NCBI GenBank assembly: GCA_026702755.1
Contig: JAPPBX010000011.1
Location: 1-49,528 of the forward strand
DNA: 49,528 nt
DNA from: Candidatus Poribacteria bacterium
GTDB lineage: Bacteria > Poribacteria > WGA-4E > WGA-3G
Direction of reading: 5' to 3'
A program made the translations under genes and the position numbers. Shown here piece after piece: positions 8,333 to 17,189 of the stretch. The notes beneath the pieces are model-generated. The model did not search any database, was not told where the DNA came from, and saw only the letters and a list, made by a program, of their open reading frames with translations. Positions within the stretch are counted from its first letter, which is position 1. Every line of letters begins with the position of its first letter.

Positions 8333-9517
8333 CTAATCGGTAATCGCTTGATAGGTGAGGACACGGAATTGCGCATGGAATGGGGAATCGCCAATCAATT
8401 GCGTCATCAAGATGCCGATTAATTCTTCCGCGGGATCAATCCAAAACGTAGTGCTTGCGAGTCCACCCCAACTGTAAGCCCCCAAGGAACCGAGGCTATG
8501 TGTATCAGCAACATCAGTAACAACAGCAAACCCAAGACCGAAACCACACCCTGTTCTCTCAAGCGGTTGCCAACCGTCAGAGATATGATTCATCCTAATG
8601 AGTTCGACCGTTTTTCTTCCGAGGAGTCGCACGCCATCAAGTTCCCCGTCATTCAGCAACATTTGGCAGAAACGGAGGTAATCCGCAGCGGTCGATTGTA
8701 ATCCGGCACCACCGGAGTGGAAAAAACTCAGCGGTCCGCTTGAAACCGGTGCATTCTCTATTACCTGAATACCACCGTCTTCCGTAGGTTCATACAACGT
8801 CGCATATCGCTCAGCCTTGTCGTTTGGCACCGAGAAAGCAGTATCAACCATACCCAAAGGCTCACAAATTTGGGTTTTCAAAAACGCTTCAAACGGCATA
8901 CCAGAGACGACCTCTACAAGGTAGCCGAGCACATCGGTAGACATACCGTAGTTCCACCCATCACCCGGTTGGTGAAGGAGCGGGATATTTCCGAGTTCTC
9001 GCGCCATCTGTGCGAGGTCTCCACCGTAGAAATTCGCATCCCTATACCGCTCATTAATCGGGTGCTCCCAGTCCCCGCCGTAGATAAGTCCAGCAGTGTG
9101 TGTGAGCAGATGCTTTACCGTCATCTCGCGTTCAGCATCAACGATAGCATCACCATCCGCAGTATAAACCTGCATGTCCTTAAAGGCTGGAATCAATTCG
9201 GAGACGGGTGTGCCGAGTTGAAAATGCCCTTCCTCATAGAGCATCATCACAGCAATGCTGGTAATCGGCTTCGTCATTGAATAGATGCGGAAGATGGTAT
9301 CAAACGCTACGGGTTTCGCAGTAGCGACATCCTGCGTCCCGAACTTCTCAAAATGGACGAGCCTCCCTTCACGCGCGATCATCGTTAATGCACAGGGTAT
9401 TTTACCATCGTCAATCCAGCCTTGCATGACCGGAGCAATACGTCCTAAACGCGAGGTTGACATGCCTACATCCTCAGGCACTGCCCGCGGTAATCCTTCA
9501 TATCCATGTCTTGCCAT
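8333..9517 (-). CDS. Serine hydrolase, class C beta-lactamase/esterase VIII family (copy A1)
   Basis: A 394-residue protein of the penicillin-binding-protein fold. The nucleophile motif S80-M-T-K83, the Y190-G-M-S193 motif, and the late YSWGG segment (350-352) match family VIII esterases and class C beta-lactamase relatives. There is no signal peptide, so it should be cytosolic, unlike its secreted neighbour. Start ATG has GGAG upstream. It is the downstream-most of four tandem paralogues arranged A-B-A-B and is closest to the copy at 10896-12080. Such proteins usually cleave esters or small beta-lactam-like amides; the natural substrate is unknown. Confidence 0.88.
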   Translation of the reverse strand: MARHGYEGLPRAVPEDVGMSTSRLGRIAPVMQGWIDDGKIPCALTMIAREGRLVHFEKFGTQDVATAKPVAFDTIFRIYSMTKPITSIAVMMLYEEGHFQLGTPVSELIPAFKDMQVYTADGDAIVDAEREMTVKHLLTHTAGLIYGGDWEHPINERYRDANFYGGDLAQMARELGNIPLLHQPGDGWNYGMSTDVLGYLVEVVSGMPFEAFLKTQICEPLGMVDTAFSVPNDKAERYATLYEPTEDGGIQVIENAPVSSGPLSFFHSGGAGLQSTAADYLRFCQMLLNDGELDGVRLLGRKTVELIRMNHISDGWQPLERTGCGFGLGFAVVTDVADTHSLGSLGAYSWGGLASTTFWIDPAEELIGILMTQLIGDSPFHAQFRVLTYQAITD

Positions 9518-9542
9518 AAAGATCTCCTCTAAGATGGGTGTC

Positions 9543-9656
9543 GGCTTTCAACGCAACCCTTTCAGCGGTCAGTAAAGAGATAGTTCAGCATGTAAGATAA
9601 ACCCAACTGCCATAAGATACTTTTGCTGACTGCTGATGGCTGACTGCCGACTGCTA
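9543..9656. repeat. Heptad foldback element between hydrolase copies
   Basis: The left arm carries degenerate 7-bp units (GGCTTTC, CCCTTTC, AGCGGTC, AGTAAAG). The right arm has the complementary form in phase (TGCTGAC, TGCTGAT, GGCTGAC, TGCCGAC). The right arm ends one base before the stop codon of the secreted hydrolase gene. It is one of about ten such elements in the window. Confidence 0.7.
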
Positions 9657-10862
9657 TTATTCCGTAAGTGCCTGATAGGTCAGCACTTTAAATTGTTGTT
9701 GGAAAGGGTAACGGTTATTGAGAAGCTGCGTCATTAGCACAGCAACCAATTCCTCTTTTGGATCAATCCAGAAGGTGGTAGCCGCAGCACCGCCCCAACT
9801 GAAATTCCCAACAGACTCCAAGATGTTCGGAGGGTTTCTATCTGTAACAATCGCAAAACCGAGTCCAAACCGATTGTTGTGATGCGGATACCGCATCAAT
9901 TCAACCGTCTTTTTGCCCAATATACGGACACCATCGAGTTCACCACCGTTGAGTAGCATCTGAGAAAACCGCATATAATCTGCAGCGGTTGAAACGAGTC
10001 CGCCACCGCCCGATGGGAAAAAGGTGAATTCATCAATCGCAATCGCTGCGCGTTTAGTCCGCTCAAGTCCATTCTCTTTAGTAGGTCTATAGAGTGCAGC
10101 AAGCCTGTTCCGCTTCTCTGACGGCACCGAAAATGCGGTGTCTACCATGCCAAGAGGTTCAAAGAGGCGTATTCGGAGAAATTCTTCAAACGGCATGCCA
10201 GATACAACCTCTACAAGGTAGCCTAGCACATCAGTAGAGACACCGTAAGTCCACTTCTCACCCGGTTCATGAACGAGTGGAATTTTGCCGAGTTTCACAA
10301 CCATATCCGCCAAAGTTGAGCTGGGTTCAAGGATCTTTGCCTCCTTATAGCGGGCATCGACAGGTTTATTGCCCCAACCGTAGGTAAACCCCGCAGTATG
10401 CATGAGGAGGTGTTTGACGGTTATTTTTCTTTTCGCATCCAAGATTTCAGTCTGGTCCTCATTGTAAACCTTCATGTCCTTAAATTCAGGAATAAACCTG
10501 GAGACAGGTGTGCCGAGTTGAAAATGCCCCTCCTCATAGAGCATCATTACTGCAACACTCGTAATCGGTTTCGACATCGAGTAAATGCGGAATATCGTGT
10601 CTGCTTCAACCGGTTCGTTATTCTCAACATCTCGCATGCCGATGGTTTCAAAATGGACAATCTTCCCGCGTCTCGCCACAACCGTTAGGAACCCCGGTAG
10701 TTGCCCCTTATCGACGTAACCCTGCATGACAGGGCGGATACGCTCAAGTCGTTCGGCAGAGACACCGACTGCCTCTGGCACCGCCATCGGTAGTCCCTGT
10801 CCCAAAGCGAGTGTGGTAACACCGAAAAGCAGTAAATATATGTTAGCCAATAATTTTCTCAA
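9657..10862 (-). CDS. Secreted serine hydrolase, class C beta-lactamase/esterase VIII family (copy B1)
   Basis: A 401-residue member of the same family as its neighbours but with a signal peptide (residues 1-22, hydrophobic YLLLFGVTTLALG). Catalytic-type motifs are S95-M-S-K98, a YGVS segment in place of YxN, and a late FSWGG segment. The start is TTG with AGGAG six bases before it; the secreted paralogue at 12207-13523 uses the same TTG and the same Shine-Dalgarno spacing, which supports this unusual start. It lies 33 bases downstream of copy A2, so the genes are probably one transcript. Periplasmic or secreted esterase/peptidase activity is inferred. Confidence 0.88.
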   Translation of the reverse strand: MRKLLANIYLLLFGVTTLALGQGLPMAVPEAVGVSAERLERIRPVMQGYVDKGQLPGFLTVVARRGKIVHFETIGMRDVENNEPVEADTIFRIYSMSKPITSVAVMMLYEEGHFQLGTPVSRFIPEFKDMKVYNEDQTEILDAKRKITVKHLLMHTAGFTYGWGNKPVDARYKEAKILEPSSTLADMVVKLGKIPLVHEPGEKWTYGVSTDVLGYLVEVVSGMPFEEFLRIRLFEPLGMVDTAFSVPSEKRNRLAALYRPTKENGLERTKRAAIAIDEFTFFPSGGGGLVSTAADYMRFSQMLLNGGELDGVRILGKKTVELMRYPHHNNRFGLGFAIVTDRNPPNILESVGNFSWGGAAATTFWIDPKEELVAVLMTQLLNNRYPFQQQFKVLTYQALTE

Positions 10863-10895
10863 TCCGTTCTCCTCCTTTCTAAGCCGATTAATTTC

Positions 10896-12080
10896 TCAAC
10901 CAACAATTGACTGATAAGTTAGTACACGGAATTGGGCGTGGAATGGTGAATCGGCACCGACCAATTGGGTCATAAAAATACCAATCAACGCCTCCACAGG
11001 ATCAATCCAAAACGTGGTACTTGCCATGCCGCCCCAACTGCAAGGACCGACAGAACCGAGCGTGTGCGTTTCAGCGACATCTGTGACTACGGCGAACCCA
11101 AGCCCGAAACCCGTTCCCGTTCTCCCAGGTGCTAACCAATCTGCTGGAACGTGGCTCATCTTGATGAGTTCAGCAGTTTTTCTCCCGAGCAACCGCACGC
11201 CATCGAGTTCACCACCGTTGAGCAACATTTGGCAGAAGCGGAGATAATCCGCAGCGGTCGATTGTAACCCTCCACCACCAGAGTGGAAAAAACTCAGCGG
11301 TCCAGTCGCAGCATGGATATTCTCAATCTCCTGAAGCGCACCGTCCTCCCCGAATTCATATACCTTTGAATATCGGTCAGCATCTTCAACCCGCACCGAA
11401 AAACCTGTGTCGTTCATACCTAATGGATTAAAAATACGGGTTTTCAAAAACGTCTCAAACGGCATACCGGATACGACACCTACAAGGTAGCCGAGCACAT
11501 CGGTAGACATGCCATACTTCCATGCAGTACCTGGCTGGTGAAGGAGCGGAATACCTCCGAGCTTTTGTATCATGTTTGCGAGGTTGCCACCGTAGAGATC
11601 CGCATCCTCATATCGCTGATCAATCGGGTGATCCTCCCTATCGCTTTCATAGATAAGTCCAGTAGTATGTGTAAGCAGATGTTTTATCGTCACCTCGCGT
11701 TCCGCATCAACAACAGCACTGCCATCTTCAGTGTAAACCTTCATGTCCTTGAAAGCCGGAACAAATTCGGAGACGGGTGTGTTGAGTTGAAAATGCCCTT
11801 CCTCGTAGAGCATCATCACTGCGACACTCGTAATCGGCTTTGTCATTGAGTAGAGGCGAAAGATGGAGTTGAATTCTATCGGTTTGGCGGCAGCGATATC
11901 CTGCATGCCGAACTTCTCAAAATGGACGAGCCTGCCCCCACGCGCGATCATCGTCAATGCACAAGGGATTTTGCCGTTGTCAACATAGCCTTGCATGACA
12001 GGGGCAATGCGCGCCAACCGCGCGGTTGACATGCCCATATCTTCAGGGACAGCCCGCGGCAATCCTTCATCTATTGTCAT
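10896..12080 (-). CDS. Serine hydrolase, class C beta-lactamase/esterase VIII family (copy A2)
   Basis: A 394-residue non-secreted paralogue, visibly closest to the copy at 8333-9517 in protein and DNA (for example shared GLPRAVPEDxGMST and LLGRKT segments). It has the SMTK nucleophile motif, YGMS motif and the CSWGG segment. The ATG at 12078-12080 has AGGAG six bases upstream; an in-frame TTG one codon earlier is less likely. Together with copy B2 upstream it forms one of two B-A gene pairs that appear to have arisen by duplication of a two-gene unit. Confidence 0.88.
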   Translation of the reverse strand: MTIDEGLPRAVPEDMGMSTARLARIAPVMQGYVDNGKIPCALTMIARGGRLVHFEKFGMQDIAAAKPIEFNSIFRLYSMTKPITSVAVMMLYEEGHFQLNTPVSEFVPAFKDMKVYTEDGSAVVDAEREVTIKHLLTHTTGLIYESDREDHPIDQRYEDADLYGGNLANMIQKLGGIPLLHQPGTAWKYGMSTDVLGYLVGVVSGMPFETFLKTRIFNPLGMNDTGFSVRVEDADRYSKVYEFGEDGALQEIENIHAATGPLSFFHSGGGGLQSTAADYLRFCQMLLNGGELDGVRLLGRKTAELIKMSHVPADWLAPGRTGTGFGLGFAVVTDVAETHTLGSVGPCSWGGMASTTFWIDPVEALIGIFMTQLVGADSPFHAQFRVLTYQSIVG

Positions 12081-12098
12081 CAAAATCTCCTATAATGT

Positions 12099-12206
12099 GG
12101 CTATCAGCCATCAGCAGTCAGTAGTCAGTGGAGTAACTGTCAGTTTCCATCAAATATCAGCAAAGACGGGGTCTGACTAAACCAAACACTTCTTTACTGA
12201 TAACTA
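12099..12206. repeat. Heptad foldback element, second hydrolase pair
   Basis: The left arm has phased units GGCTATC, AGCCATC, AGCAGTC, AGTAGTC. A weaker right arm (TTTACTGATAAC) ends at the stop codon of the copy B2 gene. It occupies the same B-to-A gap as the element at 9543-9656, although the two have diverged in sequence. Confidence 0.65.
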
Positions 12207-13523
12207 TTATTCAGTCAGTGCCTGATAAGTTAGCACCTTAAATTGATCGTGGGAAGAGGACACGTCACTAATCTGCGTCATGAGCAAACCGATCAACTCC
12301 TTTTCAGGGTCAATCCAGAAGATGGTACCGGCAGCACCGCCCCAACTGTAACTTCCTATCGACTCCGGCGTGTCTTTTGGTTCTTTATCATCGGTGTCTC
12401 CCGATTCCTTATCATTTACGATGGAAAAACCGAGTCCAAACCAACCATCGTGATGCGGATAGCGCATCAGTTCAACCGTTTTCTTCCCCAATATACGGAC
12501 ACCGTCGAGTTCGCCACCGTTGAGCAACATCTGAGAAAAGCGCATATAGTCTGGAGCAGTGGAGACGAGTCCGCCACCACCCCCTGGAAAGAAACGGATC
12601 TCACCACTCGCGAGTTGTGGATCCTTATCAACACGTTCCAGCCTCATTTTTTGCTCTTTATCCCCTTTCATCTCCTTCTTCTCTATAGCATCGTCCTTCT
12701 TTTTTTCTTTCTCTTTATCCCCTTTCATCGCCCCTTCTTTGTTAAGTTCATAGAGTGCGGCAAACCTGTCCAACTTCTCTACAGGCACTGAAAATGCGGT
12801 GTCTACCATACCGAGCGGTCTAAAGAGCCGCGTTTGGAGGAACTCTTCAAACGGCATCCCCGAAACCACCTCCACGAGGTAGCCGAGTAGATCGGTAGAT
12901 ACGCCATAAGTCCACGCTTCACCCGGTTCGTGGACTAACGGAACAGTACTCAATTTTTTTGCCATATCCGCCAACGTCGTGCCGGGTGCAAAAATGTTCG
13001 CCTCCTGAAAGCGTTTATCGGCGGGTTCACCGCCCCAGCCGTATATTATCCCTGCGGTATGCGTGAGCAGGTGTTTAATCGTTACCTCTTTTGTCGCATC
13101 CGAGATTTCGTTCTGATCCTCGTTGTAGACCTTCATGTTTTTAAATTCAGGGATGAACTCAGATACCGGCGTGTCCAGTTGAAAATGCCCCTCCTCATAG
13201 AGCATCATCACAGCAACACTCGTAATCGGTTTCGACATGGAGTGGATACGAAATATTGTGTCTGCTTCAACAGGCTTGTTATTTTCAATATCTCCCATAC
13301 CGATGGTTTCAAAATGAACAATCTTCCCGCGTCTCGCCACGACCGTCAGGAACCCCGCTATACGTCCGTCATCGACATAACCCTGCATCACAGGACGGAT
13401 GCGTTCAAGGCGTTCGGCAGAGACACCGACCTCTTCCGGTACTGCCATTGGAAGACCTTGCCCGAAAGCAAGTGTAGTAACACAAAAAAGCAGTAAATAT
13501 ATGTAGGTTAATAATTTCCGCAA
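12207..13523 (-). CDS. Secreted serine hydrolase with charged insert (copy B2)
   Basis: A 438-residue secreted paralogue of copy B1: signal peptide (hydrophobic YLLLFCVTTLAFG), SMSK nucleophile motif, YGVS motif and YSWGG segment. Relative to B1 it carries a Lys/Glu/Asp-rich insert of roughly 30 residues around the MKGDKE repeats, which probably forms a surface loop, and a second acidic insert (DKESGDTDDKEPKD) further on. The start is TTG with AAGGAG six bases upstream, as in B1; the reading frame extends upstream but without a signal peptide or ribosome site. It is the first gene of the four-gene hydrolase run. Confidence 0.87.
   Translation of the reverse strand: MRKLLTYIYLLLFCVTTLAFGQGLPMAVPEEVGVSAERLERIRPVMQGYVDDGRIAGFLTVVARRGKIVHFETIGMGDIENNKPVEADTIFRIHSMSKPITSVAVMMLYEEGHFQLDTPVSEFIPEFKNMKVYNEDQNEISDATKEVTIKHLLTHTAGIIYGWGGEPADKRFQEANIFAPGTTLADMAKKLSTVPLVHEPGEAWTYGVSTDLLGYLVEVVSGMPFEEFLQTRLFRPLGMVDTAFSVPVEKLDRFAALYELNKEGAMKGDKEKEKKKDDAIEKKEMKGDKEQKMRLERVDKDPQLASGEIRFFPGGGGGLVSTAPDYMRFSQMLLNGGELDGVRILGKKTVELMRYPHHDGWFGLGFSIVNDKESGDTDDKEPKDTPESIGSYSWGGAAGTIFWIDPEKELIGLLMTQISDVSSSHDQFKVLTYQALTE
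12654..12729. repeat. Pair of 19-bp direct repeats inside copy B2
   Basis: CTCTTTATCCCCTTTCATC occurs exactly at 12654-12672 and 12711-12729. The 57-base period is 19 codons, so the reading frame is preserved and the encoded MKGDKE motif is duplicated. The whole patch is pyrimidine-rich on the plus strand, typical of slippage or unequal-crossover growth. Confidence 0.85.
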
Positions 13524-13594
13524 TCCGTTCTCCTTTTTTAAACTATATGTAACCTTAAATTGCAGATGTCGCTCCGCTGCGGTTTGTGTTGGTA

Positions 13595-13615
13595 GGCGAG
13601 GTTTCAAACCTCGCC
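13595..13615. repeat. GGCGAGG palindrome upstream of the hydrolase run
   Basis: GGCGAGGTTT and AAACCTCGCC form a 10-bp stem around one base. A second stem, GCGAGCACAGCTCGC, is at 13715-13729. Both are joined to a GGTAGG word on one side, as are the related hairpins at 17129-17150 and 30022-30049, marking one dispersed family. Nothing else was recognised in the 286-base gap between the hydrolase run and the LamG gene. Confidence 0.7.
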
Positions 13616-13809
13616 AGCAGCGAAAAGGAGGTGCTTGCTATTTCTCTAAAGATTTTGCTGCTATGATTCGGTTGGATGAAGATTAAATAAATATTTCGGT
13701 AATTGTTACAAATCGCGAGCACAGCTCGCTCCTACCAAGAGACTGTTGATGCATTACCGATTTAAATAATTAAACTTCATGAAACCGAATCTACCGGTTC
13801 TGAAAAGAC

Positions 13810-14616
13810 TTACGGTACCCGTTTAAGGTATCCCCAGCGCGTTGAGAGTTTCCCACCGGGTTCGACGCTGAGAATTTGCGCTAACCCGACATCCATCGCC
13901 TCTTGAATTTCATCTTCAGTTCGTGCGACATTGGAGATGCGTATCTCATCAATGACACCTTTCAATCCATTTGCGTTATTGAGATTCGGTACCCCGATTG
14001 TAATTGGATCCGCGCTCTGAAATGTTTGTGCGTTAGGCGCCTCGGTCTCCAATTCGCCATCAACGTAAACGCGTCCCATCTTGCCATCGTAGGTAAAGGC
14101 GAGGTGATGCCATTTATTGTCGGTGATATCGGTCGTCCCATCTATACTGAAGGCGCATCCACCATTTGCCCCGATCTGTGCATGCAGAACGCTCTTATCC
14201 ACATGAACCCAAATACCGTAGTTTCGATTAGTGCAACCCGCCTGCTGTTTGCAGACCATACCTTGCCACTTACCTGTAGCATCTTCCACTTTAACCCACG
14301 CTTCAATACTGAGCGTCTCTAATTCCAAATTTTTTGTAGAGTCCACAACAACGTAGCCGCCAGCATCGCCAGGGAACTCCAATCCTGCCCCGAATTTCGC
14401 TTTGACCCATTTCGGACTTCCTGCGAATTTGCCATCGTGCCCGTTGCCAGAAGCGTCTTCCGCGATCTTTCCGGCACCTTCTTCAAAGAGCCAGACAGCA
14501 ACCGTATTTTCATCAACCGCTGCGTGTGTAGATGCACAGATAAACAGAGTCAAAACCGCTATTACAATAAAAATATACTTGATGCTATAGCAAAATTTTG
14601 TACCTATGGTGCACAT
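13810..14616 (-). CDS. Secreted LamG/concanavalin A-like lectin domain protein
   Basis: A 268-residue protein: signal peptide with a hydrophobic core at about 14-28, then a single LamG-like jelly-roll domain (about 35-235) recognisable from VAVWLFEEGAG, the LSIEAWVKV strand, NKWHHLAFTYDG and VYVDGE, and the closing GVIDEIRISNVART strand. Such domains bind glycans or proteins at the cell surface. After the domain comes a short tail ending in GKLSTRWGYLKR, which closely matches the C-terminus of the lamin-tail protein at 17615-19837 (GKLATQWGVLKQ). ATG is supported by AAAGGAGGAG. It is divergent from the Gfo/Idh/MocA gene. Confidence 0.88.
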   Translation of the reverse strand: MCTIGTKFCYSIKYIFIVIAVLTLFICASTHAAVDENTVAVWLFEEGAGKIAEDASGNGHDGKFAGSPKWVKAKFGAGLEFPGDAGGYVVVDSTKNLELETLSIEAWVKVEDATGKWQGMVCKQQAGCTNRNYGIWVHVDKSVLHAQIGANGGCAFSIDGTTDITDNKWHHLAFTYDGKMGRVYVDGELETEAPNAQTFQSADPITIGVPNLNNANGLKGVIDEIRISNVARTEDEIQEAMDVGLAQILSVEPGGKLSTRWGYLKRVP

Positions 14617-14640
14617 AGTTATCTCCTCCTTTATTGCGGT

Positions 14641-14669
14641 ATCCTACCAAAAAATGAATGTTAAGTCAA
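14641..14669 (-). promoter_or_regulatory. Candidate promoter of the LamG gene
   Basis: On the minus strand TTGACT (14669-14664) and TAGGAT (14646-14641) are separated by 17 bases. Transcription would begin near 14634, giving a short leader that contains the AAAGGAGGAG ribosome site of the LamG gene. Confidence 0.55.
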
Positions 14670-14908
14670 GGACTTTGGCGAGGTATTCAACCGTCAACTA
14701 TCAACAGTCAGGAGTTAGCCGCACACCGTCGGTGTGGTTACAGATTTATGGTTCAGACCCCAGGCCTGGTAGGGTTTTTGCTGGGTGTTTCTGCGGATTT
14801 CTTCACAGTTTCCCAACCGCACCATACTTAAAAAAGAAGATTCAAACGTTCAGACAATCCGATAATTTATTTAAAACTAAATCGCTCTGCTCATCAAAGA
14901 TAAAAATG

Positions 14909-14937
14909 TTGACACGAGATTATGCATCGCATATAAT
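14909..14937 (+). promoter_or_regulatory. Consensus sigma70-type promoter of the Gfo/Idh/MocA-SDR genes
   Basis: A perfect TTGACA (14909-14914) and a perfect TATAAT (14932-14937) are separated by exactly 17 bases. It points toward the oxidoreductase gene, with an expected leader of about 65 bases. It is the strongest promoter-like signal seen in the window. The rest of the 390-base divergent region shows no further site that can be named. Confidence 0.88.
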
Positions 14938-15007
14938 TTCGCATGTCCACTCGTAGGCATGCAGTGAACGTGTGCGAACGACAAGCGAGATACACAAGGA
15001 GGCTGAT

Positions 15008-16180
15008 ATGGCAGAACGAATTAAAATGGGATTAGTCGGATGCGGTGGTATGTCAGGTGCTCACATGGGCGGGTATCGCCAACTCTGGTCCAAAGGCATC
15101 AAGGATTATGAAATCGTGGCGGCGTGCGACATCGCCGAAGAACGCGCTGAGGAGCGTGCAAATCAGGCACAAGAGTTCCAAGGTGGCACGAAGCCAGCCG
15201 TCTATGCAGAACTCGACGAGATGCTGGCGAAACATCCCGATCTGGAGTGTGTTGACATCTGCGCACTTCACAGTGCGCACCACACACTCGCCGTGCCTGC
15301 ACTGGAGGCAGGGAAGCACGTTATCATCGAAAAGCCGTTCGGTATCACAATGCGGGCATGCAAACTGATGATGGAAGCAGCAGCTCGAAACGACAAGATT
15401 ATCTCCGTCGCCGAAAACTATCGTCTGGCACGTATCCAACGCACACGCAGCTGGGCAATCGCTCAAGGACGTATCGGCGACCCTCGTATGTTCTTCTGGA
15501 TAGAGGTCAACGAAGGCTTAGGGAAATGGGGTTGGCGTAACTTCAAAATGGACGCAGGCGGCGGTTGGGCATTAGATGGCGGCGTGCATTTCACCGATCT
15601 GATGCGCTACATTCTCGGCATGGAAGCCGAAGAGGTCTATGCCATCAACAAGGCTTACGAACCTTTCCGATACGACAATCCGGCAGAAAGAGAAGGCGGT
15701 TATGCCGTTGATGTCGAGGATGCCATGATCGCTACCATCAAGTTTGAACAGGGTGTTACGGCGCAGTGGACCTGGGTCGGTTCAGCCCCCGGGCGAGGCT
15801 TCGGTCAACATACCGTTTACGGCAGCGAAGGCGCGCTTGACTGGAATCAAGGATTGGTGCCCCGCGGCGGTGAACCGATTTCCAACGAAGACCTGATGAA
15901 AGAATTCACCGATAGCCTCAGCGATTCGGAACGGGAATACTACTTCCCGGGCGGCGTAGAAGATACTGTCGCGATTGAACTGAAATATTTCGCCGATGCA
16001 ATTCGGACAGGTGGTAAACCGGAAGTAGACGATGTCGAAGGCATGCGATCAGAAGCCATCTGCATGGCAGTCTATGAATCCGGATGGTTCGGTCGCCCAG
16101 TAACAATAGAGGAAATCGAAAACTGCGAATTGGAAGGCTACCAGAAGGAAATTAACGATAAGCTGGGCATTGGAACATAG
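15008..16180 (+). CDS. Gfo/Idh/MocA family NAD(P)-dependent oxidoreductase
   Basis: A 390-residue cytosolic dehydrogenase. The N-terminal Rossmann fold shows GLVGCGGMSGAH; the family EKPFG motif follows at the end of the nucleotide domain (IIEKPFGIT); the second domain includes GGGWALDGGVHFTDLMRYIL, where the histidine is the usual catalytic-site residue. Members oxidise or reduce sugars, inositols and related polyols. AAGGAGG lies five bases before ATG 15008-15010; an in-frame start 12 codons earlier lacks this. It is followed by an SDR gene on the same strand, suggesting a two-step oxidation of one carbohydrate-like substrate. Confidence 0.92.
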   Translation: MAERIKMGLVGCGGMSGAHMGGYRQLWSKGIKDYEIVAACDIAEERAEERANQAQEFQGGTKPAVYAELDEMLAKHPDLECVDICALHSAHHTLAVPALEAGKHVIIEKPFGITMRACKLMMEAAARNDKIISVAENYRLARIQRTRSWAIAQGRIGDPRMFFWIEVNEGLGKWGWRNFKMDAGGGWALDGGVHFTDLMRYILGMEAEEVYAINKAYEPFRYDNPAEREGGYAVDVEDAMIATIKFEQGVTAQWTWVGSAPGRGFGQHTVYGSEGALDWNQGLVPRGGEPISNEDLMKEFTDSLSDSEREYYFPGGVEDTVAIELKYFADAIRTGGKPEVDDVEGMRSEAICMAVYESGWFGRPVTIEEIENCELEGYQKEINDKLGIGT

Positions 16181-16198
16181 ATACATACCTGACAAAAG

Positions 16199-16247
16199 GT
16201 TGGAAGATTGGAAGGTGGGAAGGCAGGAAAGCCCGAAAACCTTCCAG
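16199..16247. repeat. Octad (TGGAAGRT) foldback element
   Basis: GTTGGAAGATTGGAAGG and the following GGGAAGG/GGAAAG words face an ACCTTCCAGTC arm. This is a short member of the 8-bp-phased family whose best copies are at 23351-23428 and 33397-33478. It separates the oxidoreductase and SDR genes. Confidence 0.6.
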
Positions 16248-16267
16248 TCTTATGATGGATTAGAATT

Positions 16268-17068
16268 ATGAATCGATTGGAAGGGAAGGCTGCGATCGTT
16301 ACAGGTGCCGGAAAAAAAGGGGAAGTTGACGGTACCGGCTACGCAACATCAATGCTTTTCGCGAGAGAAGGCGCGAAAGTGCTGTTAGCGGACATCTCCC
16401 CTGAGAACGCCAACGCAACACTCGCAGAAATCCAGGCAGAGGGTGGCGAAGCATCGGTATTCATCGGTGACCTCTCCACAGAGGCAGCCTGCGCTGGAAT
16501 GGTAGAAGCTGCCGTCGAACGTTTTGGTAAAGTGAACGTCCTCTTCAACAACGTTGGACTCGGCGGTTCCGGGACGGTCACACAGGTAGACGAAGAAAAG
16601 TGGGACAGGGTGATGGATGTCAACCTCAAGAGCATGGTCATGGCGTGCAAACACGCCGTACCTCGGATGGCTGAGGCAGGCGGTGGCTCAATCATCAACG
16701 TCTCATCAATCGACGCGCTGCGTGCAGGCTCATCTCGGAATCTGCCCTACGCCGCTGCGAAGGGCGGGATGATTTCCGCAACAACAGTGATGGCGGTTCA
16801 TCATGGACGCGACAACATTCGGGTAAATTGTATCGCGCCTGGGCACCTCTACGCTTCGTTTCCGGCACCGTATCTGAGCGAAGCAGAGCGGGAGCGACGC
16901 CGTCTCATCGGGCCGCTCGGTACAGAGGGAACCGCATGGGATGTCGCTTGGGCAACCGTTTTTCTCGCCAGTGACGAATCGAAATGGATCTCCGGTGTCA
17001 CTATTCCGATTGATGCAGGTCTACTCGCCGCAACACCACTCGCCGTTGTACATCAGCTCGATGAATAG
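16268..17068 (+). CDS. Short-chain dehydrogenase/reductase (SDR)
   Basis: A 266-residue classical-type SDR using NAD(P)H. Seen: N-terminal nucleotide motif beginning TGAG (12-15), NNVG (94-97), Asn119 in DVNL, Ser146/147 in NVSSID, and the catalytic YxxxK as Y161-A-A-A-K165, followed by NCIAPG. The glycine-rich loop is longer than usual (TGAGKKGEVDGTG instead of TGxxxGxG), an insertion of about five residues next to the cofactor. It probably shares the promoter of the preceding Gfo/Idh/MocA gene; only a weak GGAT precedes its ATG. Substrate unknown, probably a sugar or polyol. Confidence 0.9.
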   Translation: MNRLEGKAAIVTGAGKKGEVDGTGYATSMLFAREGAKVLLADISPENANATLAEIQAEGGEASVFIGDLSTEAACAGMVEAAVERFGKVNVLFNNVGLGGSGTVTQVDEEKWDRVMDVNLKSMVMACKHAVPRMAEAGGGSIINVSSIDALRAGSSRNLPYAAAKGGMISATTVMAVHHGRDNIRVNCIAPGHLYASFPAPYLSEAERERRRLIGPLGTEGTAWDVAWATVFLASDESKWISGVTIPIDAGLLAATPLAVVHQLDE

Positions 17069-17128
17069 GCGTAGCCCACCATAACCGTCAATTTTAGAAA
17101 AACAACCGTCTCGGGACCAGGACCGGTA

Positions 17129-17150
17129 GGTTCGGTTTCCTAACCGAACC
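17129..17150. repeat. GGTTCGGTT palindromic repeat
   Basis: GGTTCGGTT and AACCGAACC form a 9-bp stem with a TCCT loop, preceded by GGTAGG-like bases. It is a member of the hairpin family at 13595-13615 and 30022-30049. It follows the SDR stop codon but has no T-run. Confidence 0.7.
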
Positions 17151-17189
17151 ATAGGTGTCAATTTAAGGATTTTTTGTAGGAACGTCTCT

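Noticed and set aside
13810-14616. LamG protein as a glycoside hydrolase
   Set aside because: Only the jelly-roll binding fold is visible; no paired catalytic carboxylates of a glucanase motif were found.
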